DNA from: Heterotrichella gracilis
Lineage: Eukaryota; Sar; Xanthophyceae; Tribonematales; Xanthonemataceae
Reading direction: 5' to 3'
Assembly: GCA_032358255.1 (NCBI GenBank)
Contig: JAULBX010006442.1
Span: forward strand, 1 to 64,000
DNA: 64,000 nt
Part shown: positions 22,610 to 34,446 of the stretch, piece by piece
How the letters are laid out: each line of letters starts with the position of its first letter
Position numbering within the stretch: position 1 is the first letter of the stretch
Notes under the pieces: model-generated
Database searches by the model: none
What the model was told of the DNA's origin: nothing
The model's input: the letters and a program-made list of their open reading frames with translations, nothing else
Program-made: the position numbers and the translations under genes

Positions 22610-24879
22610 CAGGGACAGGATGACAGCAGGGGGAGGGGGGGAGCGACAGGGATGGGGATCGCATGGCGTTCAGAAACTGGCGCAAAATCAGTTTGCTATC
22701 GAAACTACATTAGGGAGCTCCTTGGCTCGATCCTTGAATCCTGTATCCACACAGAATGCAAAACTGGAGACTACCGAAATACCTCTTCTGCAGACGACCC
22801 ACAGGGCGTTCCTGTTGACCACGTTTTGTTGAGTTGAGAGCCGCCCGCCATAGTATATACATAGCCTGGGACGGTGCGTGCACTTTGATGCGGTGCTCCC
22901 CATGGCATACAACTTGTGAACCGTTTTGTGTAGTTAGCCAACTTGTGTTAGCAAGTCGTGAGGATATCCATAAATGATATTATCGTATCATATCAATTGT
23001 GACATTTATACTTACTTTTTGACAAACGTCAATTGACGTGACTCATACCATGATAATCAATGGGTTTTATGATCATGTATGTTGCCACCTGGCACTGGCA
23101 ATGCGTGGGCGACTGTGTGCCTCGGGTCATGTCCAAAGATGATTCCTCTGAATCAGATAGCTTATTGGATTGGATAATGTTGATCAATCATTGTCCTCGA
23201 TATTAATTACCATGTGACTGCACATTCAATCAGGAGGTTCTTCGAGCCCAGGGCCTGAAGCTCATGAGGGCTGCCCGGCAGTTTCACTAGCTAAGGCCAT
23301 GCATCACTAACCCATCCATAGTGGTACATTTGGCGTTACACAGTGCGCACTTGTCATGCTGAAGGTCATGGCGCCAATTGGAATAAGGAAATTACAATAT
23401 TAAATATTGTGATCACGTCAAGGAACAGAGTGAAATCAAAAATCACGTCATGCCTTAGCCTAAGGACAGATAGGCGTGATCACGTCAAGCCTTAGGACAG
23501 ATAATCTGCAGGATGCAATGCCTGGCCCGACACGATCGCTGCCATGGTAACAATATGTTTGGCCAGGATATGTCAGTTTATCTTGTGTCCATTGCCCTGC
23601 AACTTGCTCCTAGGACAGGGTCACGAGGCTGGCCTGTTTCCTGAATGTAAATTCATTTAACGCCCAGCATGAGTTGCAACTAACTGTAGACATGTTGCCA
23701 AGACTTGTTGTCAGCATGCTGAAGTGCAACGTTATAAGATGAAATACAGGTGCTTGATGAAAGCTTGTGCAGCAACTGTCAAGCCACTGACGGCTATGGT
23801 TCATTCAAAAAAATCGATGCAGTGCACGAAGTACTCTAGTCAATGAAACTACTTTGCTGGCGATGACGGCGACTCTGTTCAATCACCATCATGATGCACA
23901 ACAAAATGCATGCATGCACAAAAAAAAAAAGCCTTGCACAACCCATTGGATCTGCCGCCTGGCCTGACAATGAAGTGCTGAAAATACCACCGGTGCTGTC
24001 CATGATAGCGGCAAATGCGGTCCATTATTCAATATGCAAGCCCTGCTGCCAATTGCATTGCTGAAGGCCCGCTGGACAGTGATCATCCATCGCGCAAGGT
24101 CATGCCATCGGAGTTCACACTTCTTATCCACCGCCGTTGGCTGGCCAACTGACACATGGGAGATGCGCCGCTGCGTCACTGGAAGTACCGTACCCCCTTC
24201 AGTGCCCACCAGTGCCACCAGGATCATCCATGACGGCGCACTGAGGATGCCCCATACACCATGGCCTGTTTAGGGATTAGGGTTTCGGCCCCTGACCCAC
24301 GCCGCTGCATGCCTGGCCCAGGAGAGCATTCACTCCAGGGGATTGTTCACCCTAGCGCCGAGGCTATGCTCAGCTCCTGTGCTGTGCTGGCTGCTTGGTG
24401 CTGGTTGGCGGACCCATACAGCGGGATCTCTACTGTATCGCAACCTGCGCAGCTCAGGGAGTAGGCAGACACACCTGCGGGTGGCAGTTTGAAGGTAGTT
24501 TAGGGTTTTGAAGGGTTCAGTGAGGCATAAACTGATCACGGCGCAGGGTTTGGATCCAGCGCGGCAGAACCTGCGGTGACAAATTAGGGTGAGTACAAAT
24601 TAGGGTAGTGCACTTGTGCGTCACCAACTGCTTTTTCCAGCTGCGTGGGCTGGGCCATGAAGCGGTCCTTCAAATTTGTGGGCACGACCCTACGCGTTCA
24701 AATCTGCAGGCCCCCATGCGCTACCCCACCAGCCCAGCAGTGATGTGCTCATAGCAAAACCACATTTTACCCTAAGAGTTTTATCCAAAACACTATAACC
24801 ACGGTTTAGTTTCACCATGTGGTGTGGACAACTCCGCATTAAGGTTCCAAACCCTAGCCAAGGGTTTGTTTGTCCGCAC
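22610..24879. other. Long intergenic region, no gene resolved
   Basis: About 2.3 kb without a convincing gene. Between about 23405 and 23500 the motif gatcacgtcaag, or its ACGTCA core, occurs several times together with repeats of ccttaggacagata. This looks like a decayed short tandem array. A poly-A run sits near 23920. Telomere-like CCCTAAA motifs occur near 24270 and 24500. Confidence 0.4.
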
Positions 24880-24993
24880 CTGCAGGGCAGGTTCCCATGC
24901 GCTCCCCCACCAGCCCAGCAGCAGTGCGCTGGTAGCAGAACCACACACCATCCAGCTGGCACTCGCCCTTGCACATAACCACAGCGGATTTGC
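24880..24993 (-). pseudogene. Orphan Cys-rich exon-like fragment
   Basis: On the minus strand a 114-nt open segment has an acceptor (TTTTGTAG) and a donor (GCAG|GTGCGG) that keep phase 1 on both sides. It encodes about 37 residues with four Cys in the pattern C-x3-C-x8-C...C and the string LVGERMGTC. This resembles the Cys-rich stretch in the first exon of the RNase T2-like protein just upstream (CMVGEVQVGLC). A second, stop-interrupted copy lies at about 24695-24775. No complete gene could be built around it, so it is either a relic or one exon of an undetected gene. Confidence 0.35.
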
Positions 24994-25185
24994 CTACAAA
25001 AGGGAGGGAGGGGGGCCAATTGCAATTGACTTTTAACTTATATAATTACTATTGCTGTTATTACCGTCCACGAAGGAACCACGGTGACCAGACCATCATG
25101 TATGGTTTGATCATGTAGGGCTGGATGGATATGTGTTGCACCATCTGCCAGAATGCGTCATCCATCAGAATGATTAATGTACCAA

Positions 25186-28030
25186 TTAAGGAGGATTAAG
25201 GATGGCATCGGTGGAGGTGATGAGTGCACCGCGCGCACCTGCCGCCCTCTCCAGCAGGGCTAGTTTGATGCTCTTCCCCTTGTAGCGGTCCACCCACTTG
25301 GAGATGCCGCGGGTGGGTCCTGCAGCCTCCTCGGTAAGGCTGATGCCGGTGTCAAAGTAGGCGGTTTGGTTGGCTGTAAGGTACCCACCCACGCCTGTAG
25401 AAGCAGGGAAATGTGGGTGCATGAACAATTGATAAATACAGCACATTAATAAAACCATTATTTCATGATTGAATCACAGTTGTCAACTTTGACCGCAAGG
25501 CATGCAATTATGGTATTGCAACAAAAATAACTGATGTACAGAACTCTTATGATCCAGGAGGGAGGGTTTATGAATTTAGCATCCAGGAGGCACATCTAGC
25601 ATCCAGGGTTTCCATCCAAGAATATAGGGGTTTTGTCAGGGGTTTGGCAATGGCTTTGTAGGGTCCAGGGAACGCACATGACCCATGCTTGAAGTAGGCT
25701 CTGTCAGCAAAAGTGCTGTTCCCGTCTCCAAGCAGTGCGGGGGCATACATCATAGCCTGCGCCTCCAAACCCTTTAGGGCGCTGTCTGGCACCGTGCACT
25801 GCTTCACTCCCTCCCCGCGCAGGCAGCTGCTGTACTCCCCTTGAGGAAATAAGGGAAGGGAGTTTGAGGTAAATCAAACGGGAGTTTGCAATGAACGAAA
25901 GGGCAGCAACGCCAATGCCATTCCAGCCGAACTTCCCCCCCTTAGAGGGTCGAGGCTATTGGCACATGAACGGGGCGTACAGTTACTAGTTGCGTCACGG
26001 GACCAGCAACAACCACCTTGCAGCGGCCAAGGAAGCTGGGGCATGGTTTGTATAAAGTTCTGGGACACAGTGAAACGCAAAGGGGAGGCTACTTTGCACA
26101 CCACATGGTGCCCGTCTTGGTACAAACCCGTGATTCCGATGATCTAGGGGCTCTAAACCTAGCATTGGGCATCCTAATTTTTATTTACTTTGGGAGAAGT
26201 CTGCCTCTGATGCGGCTGGGTAGGTGCACAGGCCCCCGTTGATGTGGCAGGCTCATCAGCAGCTTGCGCACCCTTGGATCAATGTGGAAATAGACTAAAC
26301 CCTAAACACGCAAAGTGCATTGATCCGATATGCATGTGCAACCCAGGCGCGCTGCAGAGTGCAGGCAGCCCTCTACCTGTAATCATTTAGGGTTTAGGGT
26401 TTGGGGCCCTGGAGGCAGACTGGGCAGCCGTCATACCTGTAACCATTGAGGGTTTAGGGCCTTGGAAGCAGCCATCATACCTTGTGAGAAGGCTGCCTCC
26501 GATGCGGCTGGGTAGTTGCACAGACCCCCGTTGATGTGGCATGGTGAGGCTTGGAGGGCAGGGGAGTTGCAGTACGCGGGTGCGCTCTGGTAGGCTGTGT
26601 CATAGTTGGGGGCGGTGGGCTGCTCCGCATACAGGGAGCCAAACTGGGTGCGGGAAGGGGTGTAATTAGTAAAGTTTTGCACTGGTTGATTAGGAGGAGT
26701 GTACTCAGCGGAAATATGCCAGCATGTGCAACGCCAGGGGTGTCATGAATTTTTCTTCTCCGTGACTGGAGGATGTGGGTGCACGATGCGATGCATGGTG
26801 GTGACATTGTGGCAAACCCAGCCTGCGAATACAGGCCCAGGAGAATGTGGTGCATTGCTGCGTGGCTCCCTGCCTGGGTGAAGGAGCAGCGGCTGCCTTC
26901 GGGGCTGGCAGGGAATCCCCACACCCTAAAATCCAAAACCCTAAAACCACAAATGAGTTCAATCTTTTATCGAGCGTAACCGGGTACTGCGTGACGGGTT
27001 TTCCTACTTAGACTGATAGTGCCTCCCTACCTGCGGCCACAGCCCCAGGAATGTGAGGTGCGTGGCTGCGTAGCTCCCCGCCTGAGTGAAGGCGGAGCAG
27101 CGGCTGCCCTCGGGGCTGTCCGACTGGCATGAGCTGGGTGCCCAAAAGGTGGAGAGCAGGAAGAAACCGAAATAGCCAGCGGGTGCGCCAACCTAGGAGG
27201 TGAAGAATGCATTTAAGAGCTATTGTAGTGCAAGGAGGGTGACAGGAGGGAGGAAGTGCATTAGCCCAGCTGGAGAGCCGAGGCAGGACCCGCTAGGGAT
27301 TAGGGTTAGGTTGTTCAATGAGGAGGTAGGGTTTAGGGCCGGCATGAGCTGGGCGCCCAAAAGGTGGAAAGCAGGAAGAAATCGAAGTAGCCAGCGGCGG
27401 CGCCAACCTGTGAGGTGAAGATTAGGGTTTAGGGTACCCACCAGAGGGCTTGGCCCAAACTGGCACCAGAGGGTTTGGCACCCATGACAGGTAGGGAAGC
27501 GTCTGTATTGGTGCAAAGGGTAGTGTAGCGGGGAGTTGAGGCTAAGAGTTCATGTGCAGGTGGTTGACAACAGGAAAATAGCCAGGTCCCAGCTGGGTAG
27601 CCACTCATGGGGTTGGTATGAGTCATCAAAAATATCCCATATCACCCTGACACCCTGGTCAATATAGGCGAGTGGGTGAGGCGGTGGGGCTTACCAGCAG
27701 TCCGTCATAGTCGTATGGGCTGACCAGGCTGCTGTTGCAAAACTCCTGCACCGATGCTGTGGGGCACACACCATCCGACTGCTCGCACAGCCCCACCTGC
27801 ACCTCCCCCACCATACACATGTTCTGAAAGGTCTCTGAGAGGCACCAGTACGAGGGCCCTATGTTGCAGGGGTTGGCGGTGGTGGGCGCGAACCAGAGGT
27901 CGTTGTCTGGTATCGTTGCTGTTGAAGCTGAGACAGAAGGTGCTGAGAGGTAACAGGCCACCAACCACAGCCATGCGGCCCGTAGCCGGTTCGAAGTGGC
28001 GACCATGGTGAGGGGAATTGCCCTGCGCAT
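25186..28030 (-). CDS. Secreted RNase T2-like protein lacking key catalytic residues
   Basis: Five exons keep phase: 28030-27695, 27192-27031, 26643-26481, 25839-25678 and 25394-25186 (TAA). They give 343 residues. A hydrophobic signal peptide lies at residues of about 9-36 (LRAAWLWLVACYLSAP). Then comes a Cys-rich stretch (about 50-105) and the RNase T2 fold signatures: YFGFFLLSTFWAPSSC, matching the family's N-terminal strand and Cys, then LTFLGLWPQ in the place of active-site block CAS I, and AYFKHGSC in the place of CAS II. Active family members have His before GLWP and Glu four residues before the CAS II His. Here these are Leu and Ala, so only one catalytic His remains. The protein may bind RNA, be storage-like, or be a defence pseudo-enzyme; this is inferred. 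Introns hold decayed copies of three exons. The gene is divergent from MOT1. Confidence 0.82.
26200..26262 (-). pseudogene. Decayed duplicate of the end of RNase T2 exon 3
   Basis: It encodes CHINGGLCTYPAASEADF, a close copy of the 3' end of exon 26643-26481 (CHINGGLCNYPAASEAAF). It sits about 220 bases further 3' in the following intron and is not needed by the model. Confidence 0.7.
26821..26935 (-). pseudogene. Decayed duplicate of the second half of RNase T2 exon 2
   Basis: It encodes SPEGSRC, FTQAGSHAAMHH and LLGLYSQ, matching the CAS I half of the exon at 27192-27031 with substitutions and a lost donor. It lies in the intron 3' of the true exon. Like the true exon, it has Leu at the catalytic His position. 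Confidence 0.7.
27341..27409 (-). pseudogene. Truncated duplicate of the RNase T2 exon 2
   Basis: An acceptor (CTCACAG) followed by codons for VGAAAGYFDFFLLSTFW and APSSC repeats the start of the true exon at 27192, then meets a stop two codons after the Cys. It lies in the intron just 5' of the functional exon. It keeps Phe-Asp-Phe where the used exon has Phe-Gly-Phe, so it may preserve the older residue. Confidence 0.75.
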
Positions 28031-29758
28031 GGGAGGAGACGTGAGAGATGCTGCGAGTTTGGGCTAGGGATGCGTCTGAATGAGCTGGGGAGGTGCTGGT
28101 GCCCAATCAGCATTTTATTGGCGCCAAGTGGGGGTTCCTTCACTGCTCATAGTGTACAGCGATGTGGTTGGATACATGGTGCTGTGGCAATACATGATAA
28201 GTTTGTGGATCTTTGGGTGGAGGGTGTTTCGGTGTAAGACACAAGCTGTGTGCCGGGGTGGGTGGGTACAGTATCCTTCTGGGTGATCCAGTTACCTGTC
28301 TCAAGCCGCCCGTACCACTGCAAGTTAAGAAGCCAGGTGTTGTTTCAGTCCACTACATGCTCCTCATAAGCTTATTTTCCTGTAAATAGCTCCCAATGTG
28401 CTGGTGCCTGTGATGGGGTCCTTCCAACCACCTGTGGCCGTTTTCGTGGGCGAATCTGGTCAAACCGACAATTTACTGCTGCAACCTAGATCAATTGCAC
28501 AGCCACTGTCACAACCAGTCTTTTGTAGAAACTGGGTTTGCCGCCAGAGGGCTGCTTTAGCGGTTACTCAAGAGTTATGCAACCGATTTGGGTATCCACC
28601 ATGACACAGGTTGCTGCGCAATTCAGAGACGTGTGACGTATGGCAACCGTTGCTGGCGTTATGACTGCGGTTATTCCCAATGCTGGCGTTATGCCCAATG
28701 TTGGCCACCAAACGTCCGTTCAAACCTTGGGTCAAAGACTATGTATTAGTCCAAAGAACGCAGGTGGGTGCCAGATGCACCCTTCCAACGCGGTTTGCCA
28801 CCGCCGGTTGCACTGCCGCCGACCGCATATAACCGCCGACCGCATATAGCCGCAGGTTGAATGCATTCGGATTTGCCGGCATCGACATCCGTTTGTGACT
28901 TTGCTTACGTTTTTACGCTAGGCTTTTACATTAGGCTCTTGATGACCCTCTACTTCGTGAGTACACTTTGCTAGTGAGAGTGCCCCACATCGACGTGGCG
29001 TGCACGAATGCTGACAATGCATGCATAACCCCAGCGAACTCATACGAACGCACCGCAGGTGTCAAGAGGTGAGAGAGCACTGTATATCTGGTTAACTTAA
29101 AGTTGAAGTTTTACACATCCAAGGGTTGGGGTAAAGGGCAGTTAGTGGGCACGTAGGTTTAACCAACATAGGTTTCGGCCAGGGTTAGACGGGTCACTTG
29201 GGTGTCGTGAACTTGAATGTACAATACCCAACGTGGTGAAGAGGTATAAAGGGTAGTGTAGCCGTATGGACTACCACTATGAAGTAGCTGGTACCGAGTT
29301 GGACCCCACTTGAGTATGTGCATGTCGTGGCATGACCCACCGCCTAGGTGGGCTTCGTTGCACCTGCACTTGTTTCGGCTCCTGGACGTTGCGTGAACGA
29401 ATGTACTGCAGCCATTCATCTTACCCGCCTAGGTTGAGTATACCAGGATATTGCAGCGTCACGAGAACCGCCTTGCATGCCCCAAACCCTAGGGGTTGCC
29501 AACCATCCCACAGCCTTGCATGACACCACCGACCAACCCCCACTGGCGCACACCCCTATCCTACCCTTGCACCCACCGCCCACCACCAACCCCCAGTATG
29601 TGTCCCTACCCCGCCCTTGCACCCACCCTCCACCACCCACCACCAGCACCTCGGCTGTGACACCATCCATGCCCTTCACCAGCACACACCCTCGCCCTGC
29701 CTGTGCACACATCCTTCTCTCCGCTCCAACCCTCCACCACCCACCACCCCCCGCAGCC
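28031..29758. promoter_or_regulatory. Divergent intergenic region between RNase T2-like gene and MOT1
   Basis: 1.7 kb between two divergent start codons. No gene is seen. Short internal repeats occur: ctggcgttatg twice (28650-28695), and a unit of about 15 bases (gccgaccgcatata.cc) in tandem near 28818-28853. The last 200 bases before MOT1 are C-rich (ccaccacc runs), possibly 5' UTR. Confidence 0.4.
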
Positions 29759-32700
29759 ATGTCGCCACCAACCGCACCCCCGCCCGTCCCCGACCACTCC
29801 CCCCCGCACACCTCCATCCGGACCACCATCCGCACCTGGTGGGGGGGCACCGTGTCCAGCTGGAAGCGCAGCGCCAGCTGGCGCCCTGTCGGCCCCTCCC
29901 AGCACTGGAACCAGCTGACTCTGGGTGAAATCAGCGGGTCATGTGGTGACTTGGGGACCTTCATACCACTGGTGGTGCGCCCCTGAAACCCTAGGGTCTT
30001 TGATAGGCTCTGTCACGTATCCCTTGGGGTGTGGACATGAAATCCTAAGCCGTGCATCCTGGGGTTGGGACCTAAAAACATGGGCCGTGCTTGTTGGGTT
30101 TGAAACCTGAACCCTCAACCCTGAACCATTCCTGGTTTGGAACGCCTCGAAGTAAATTTTGTATTCCAGGTGGGACTTGCAAACCAATGCGGCCTGGACC
30201 TGGGGACCACGCTCATCTTCACGGGGATTTACAACATCCTGTCGGGGATCCAGTTCGGGATCCCCATGCCCGTCCAGCCCATGAAGGCCATCGCCTCTGT
30301 GGCCCTGGCTGAGCATGGCTTTGGCCTGCACAATGTGATGGCTGCAGGCATGTTTGTCAGTGCTGTGGTGCTGCTGGCGGGGTGCTTCAACCTGCTAGGG
30401 CTGGTGGACAGGTGAGCAAACCCTACAGCGTGTTGTGAGGAAACCCTAGGGTTGTTTTGAGCGCGGTGGTGCTGCTGCGGGGGGCTTCAACCTGCTAGGG
30501 TTAAACAGGCGTGGAAACCCCAACGTTTGGTCGCCATCATCCATATTCGCATGGATTTGGTTTGCACAACGTGGTGGCTGCATGATTGTGATATGTAATC
30601 TACCCAAACAAATCCGGTGGTATTCAAACTTGAATCCATTATCCCCCTCCCCCTGCAGGATTGTGCCCAAGCCTGTGATCAAGGGCATGCAGCTTGGCCT
30701 GGGCATCTCCCTGGCCATCAAGGGGCTCAACATGATGGTGTACTGGGGAGGGGTGGCGCGCAGGGGCGCCTGGGGATGGGATGGCCTGGCGCTGGGACTG
30801 GCAGCAGCCGCCTTCATCCTTTTCGCGGTCTATTCCAAGGGGGGCAACGGCGGGCTGGAGCCTACTAGGAGGGGTTACACAGCAATCGGTGAACCTGGGG
30901 AGGGGCCAAGGTGCGCTTCTCTAGGGATTTAGGGTTGTGATTTGGGACCAGAGGCGCGTGTTGTGTGGGGATGGGATGGGACTGGCGGCAGCCGCATTCA
31001 TCCTCTAGGGTTTAAGGGTAAAAAGCATGTCCTGGTGCACCATGGGGACCAGCCAGGGGGGTTGGAGCCTGAAGGAAGCATGTTGGCACCACATTGTCGA
31101 GCAACCCTTACAGTAACCTGAGAGTGTGGTTTTGGATCCTCTCCAGGCGCTCCACCACCATCCCCGCCGCCCTCATCATCTTCCTGGTGGGGATTGGAAT
31201 CGCGGTGGCCACCACCCCGCACCTCACCGACCGCCTGCACTTTGGCCCCTCACACCCTGACATCCACGCACCCACCTGGAGGGAATGGAAGCAAGGCATC
31301 CTAAGGGGTGGAATTCCCCAGCTGCCCCTGACCACCCTAAATTCAGTGATTTCGGTGGCTGCGCTGGCCCAGGTATGCCGGGTACTGATTGGGTTGAAAG
31401 CAGTAACACCCAATGCACATTCCTGCAAGGTGCAGCGTATGTTGATACTCTCATGACTGCTAAATTGTGCTACCTTGGCTGGTCTTTGCATGGTGTGCTG
31501 TCGTCGTATATGTCATGCCATCCTATGACTTTTGCTGTGCAAGGGGTGCTGCCTGCAGTGCATGCACCTCAAATCCTCCCCAAAGTATGTTCCCGGAGCA
31601 ACAACACCTCTTCAATCCTTTCATTTTTCACCGCCTTGCCCATCAAATATGTTCACGCAGCAGCAGCACCTCTTCAATACTCTCAATTTCCACACCTTGC
31701 CCACCTTGCATGAGGATATGTTCCCTGAGCAGCAACAATTCTTTCATATATCCACACCTTGCCTCCCCAGGGCATGTTCCCGCAGCAGCAACAGCTCTTT
31801 AATATGTTAAATATTAATATTTTCCACGCCTTGCCCCCAGGATATGTTCCCAGAGCAGTACGCGGATGGGGGTGGGGCGGATGCGATTGCTCGCAGCGTG
31901 GGTGTGATGAACCTGGTGGGCGGATGGTTTGGCGCCATGCCGGCATGCCATGGCTCAGGTGGACTGGCAGGCCAGGTATGTCAAATATATTGCATTACAC
32001 TGCACAGAAGGTGAACTGGGCATAAGCATTGTATCACCCTTGAGCTGACGCCATGGTAATACGATAGTGAATAGCCCTGGTATTATCCTATTACCCATGG
32101 GCTGACCTGAGCAGTGTGCAGATGGTGGGGGGTGGGCGGATGCAGCTGCCGGCAGGGTGGGTGAAACGTCTGGGGAATTGCAGCACTGATCCGAGCTCCC
32201 CTCCCACAGGTGCGCTTTGGCGCGTCCACCGGGACCTCCATCGTCTTCCTGGGGGTCGTGAAAATCATCCTGGGATTCGTATTTGGCAGCTCGCTGGCCG
32301 CCCTCTTGTCCGCCTTCCCAGTTTCCCCCCTGGGTTCCATGCTGGTGTTCTCAGGGGTGGAATTGGCATCATGTGGGAGGGGAGGGGAGGATGATGTGCA
32401 GAGCCACACCCTCATGCTCATCACTGCAGTGGTGACTGTGGGGATGAAGAGCGTGGCGCTGGGGATTGCAGCAGGTGGGGTCAATAGGGCAAAGAAGAGC
32501 TGGGAGTAAAATTTTCTGTAGAAAATTAGCAGCTTGTAGATGAAGGGTCATGCTAGGGTCGCATCTGGGGATGAAGAGCGTGCGCTGGGGATAAGCCTCG
32601 TGGATGCAGTATCATGTGGAAGGGAATTGGCACAATGTGGTATTGCGCCTTTAAACCACCAAGGGCTGTGTAGTTGCATGCTTTTTGTTCCCTGGTACCA

Positions 32701-32988
32701 ACGCCGCTGTTGTTTATAGCCAATCCAATCTGATCCTGTATATACTGGTAGTCAAACCGTGCACCCTCAAATCACCCAATCCAAACTCTGCCTATCTAAC
32801 CGGCTGTTATCCCTGCCGGGAGGGCCTGCAAATGTATTGCATATAATTCAATCCAAATCCTGCCTATTCTGCCTGTATCTCACCCACTGTTATGTATTCC
32901 TGCAGGCCTGGCCGCTGCTGTTGTATGCAGCACTGCAAATTGGCTGGCTGAGAGGGGGGGCGCACGCTTCTCATGGACGCGGGTCTAG
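29759..32988 (+). CDS. MOT1: Molybdate transporter, MOT1 family
   Basis: Seven exons keep phase: 29759-29974, 30170-30411, 30659-30910, 31147-31372, 31841-31975, 32210-32474 and 32906-32988 (TAG). They encode 472 residues. The family hallmarks are clear: LGEISGSCGDLGTFIPL near residue 55-70, TGIYNILSGIQFGIPMPVQPM at the second conserved block, then repeated hydrophobic helices, a PVIKGMQLGLGISLA segment and an ACHGSGGLAGQVRFGAST motif. About ten membrane segments can be drawn. MOT1 proteins are distant SulP relatives that import molybdate at high affinity for molybdenum-cofactor enzymes such as nitrate reductase; that role is from the family, not from this sequence. The first 45 residues are Pro-rich and hydrophilic. 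The last exon is read in the phase that makes GLAAAVV, a hydrophobic end expected for the family; the other frame breaks phase. Introns 2, 3 and 4 carry decayed copies of adjacent exon ends. Confidence 0.93.
31560..31860 (+). repeat. Tandem array of decayed exon-5 acceptor copies in MOT1 intron 4
   Basis: Units of about 70-90 bases carry 'tatgttccc.gagcaac/gcagcaaca...ttcaat...ccaccttgcc' and occur about four times (31585, 31655, 31718, 31782) before the real exon 5 start at 31841 (cccag|GATATGTTCCCAGAGCAG). Each unit repeats the first codons of exon 5 plus intron sequence. Confidence 0.75.
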
Positions 32989-34446
32989 CGCAAACCCAAC
33001 AGACGCGCCCAACAGCAGAACCATTGTATTGACGAGGTTCTAATGGACGCTTCTCAATGTCGTGTGTCTAGCGCCTGCAGGCCTCAGGTCTCAGGTTGGC
33101 AGAGGTCTTGCACTGCAGTGTTGGCATCGTATGCAACCCCATGTGAACCTATGTGACCTGATTGCTTGATGCTGAATTGGTTTTGCTTGCCATTGCTTAT
33201 ACCACACTCAGTTTGCCAGTTGCACTCAGCAAGCCTCAGCCCTTGCTGCCCAAGTTCATTGGGCAGCCTCAAGCTTGACAATGTCGTGATACCCGGTATG
33301 GTGCGATTTATAGCTGGACCATTGGGTAGCTACCAGGTCCTGTGAGCTGCAGTGATGAATTTTATGAGACCTGCCTACCTCTGTCACAGTAGAAAGACAG
33401 GAAGGGAATACATACATTTTGCGGGAAAGGAGGTACAACTCTCGAGGGGAAAACTCTTGCTTAGCCTGTTGTGGTGCTCCAGCCTGGCTGAGCCATGCAC
33501 ACCAAACCTTCTTGTCAAAGTGGATTCAATAAATACTGTTTCGTTTGCATCCCAGTACCTAACCGTCAACCCATACGGCGCAAATTGTTACAGTGTTTTC
33601 CAATACCGTATTGGAATACCGTAATGGGTGTCTTGCTCTAGGAAGCTGCTAAGCTTGGCGATATCACCAATGTCAAGAGCAGGGTGAGCTGCAATTTCCT
33701 GCCCTCAGTCCCTGGGACTGGCGCCACTGTTGAACGCATGTGATGCAATAGTTTATTGCTCAATTAACAAGTTTGACATATCCTGAGCGTGCAGATGCAG
33801 AATCATGATATTACACGGTGTTGGACAGGGTCCTCTCTAAAGTGGCTGATCATATTAGCCGAAGTTGCTTAGCAGAGTGCGCTGCTTTCATATGATGCAT
33901 GCACCGGCTGTGGACTGCAGATAAACCCTTGGCTAGGGTCAGTAACAAAAACGCAGTCCCCCAAATCCAGCCAATAATGAAGAAATTCGCAATGCAATCT
34001 ACATGCGCACAATGGAACATGGCAGCATTGCTCAGGCACAGAAGTCCCTTGTACATGCTGGGACGCGCTTGCTGCAGTTCTCAATTGCCACCATCCGCTT
34101 CAGCTTGCTGCCTGCAATCGAAAGAAAGCATGTGGAGGATATTTAAATACAAAATATATTGCATGGACACTTCGAAAGCAATGTGCTGGCTTATTTGGCT
34201 TTATCAAAGGAACTCATGTAAACAATTATGCTTAACCAAGCATGAACAGCTAAAAATTGGTACAGGTTTCACCATCTGATTCATAGCCATGATTCATAGC
34301 CCTCAGCGCGCGCACAATCGTGTGAATGATTAAGCTATACCAGAGGTTAAATCAGACAAGACGTGTCTACACCGATCCGGTTCCCAACTAATAATCACCC
34401 TCAGCCAGCAAAGCTCGTACACTGTACAGTGAACAACCCTTTGTAC
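32989..34446. other. Intergenic region with one exon-like remnant
   Basis: No gene could be modelled. At 33643-33683 on the plus strand a short open segment (EAAKLGDITNVKS) is bounded by an AG and a GTGAGC donor. It has no partner exons and may be a relic or chance. The rest shows no strong signal. Confidence 0.35.

Noticed and set aside
29477-29758. Upstream extension of the MOT1 open frame with a Pro/His/Thr-rich start
   Set aside because: The extra residues come from C-rich repeats. The ATG at 29759 starts a product with normal family length, so the extension is more likely 5' UTR.
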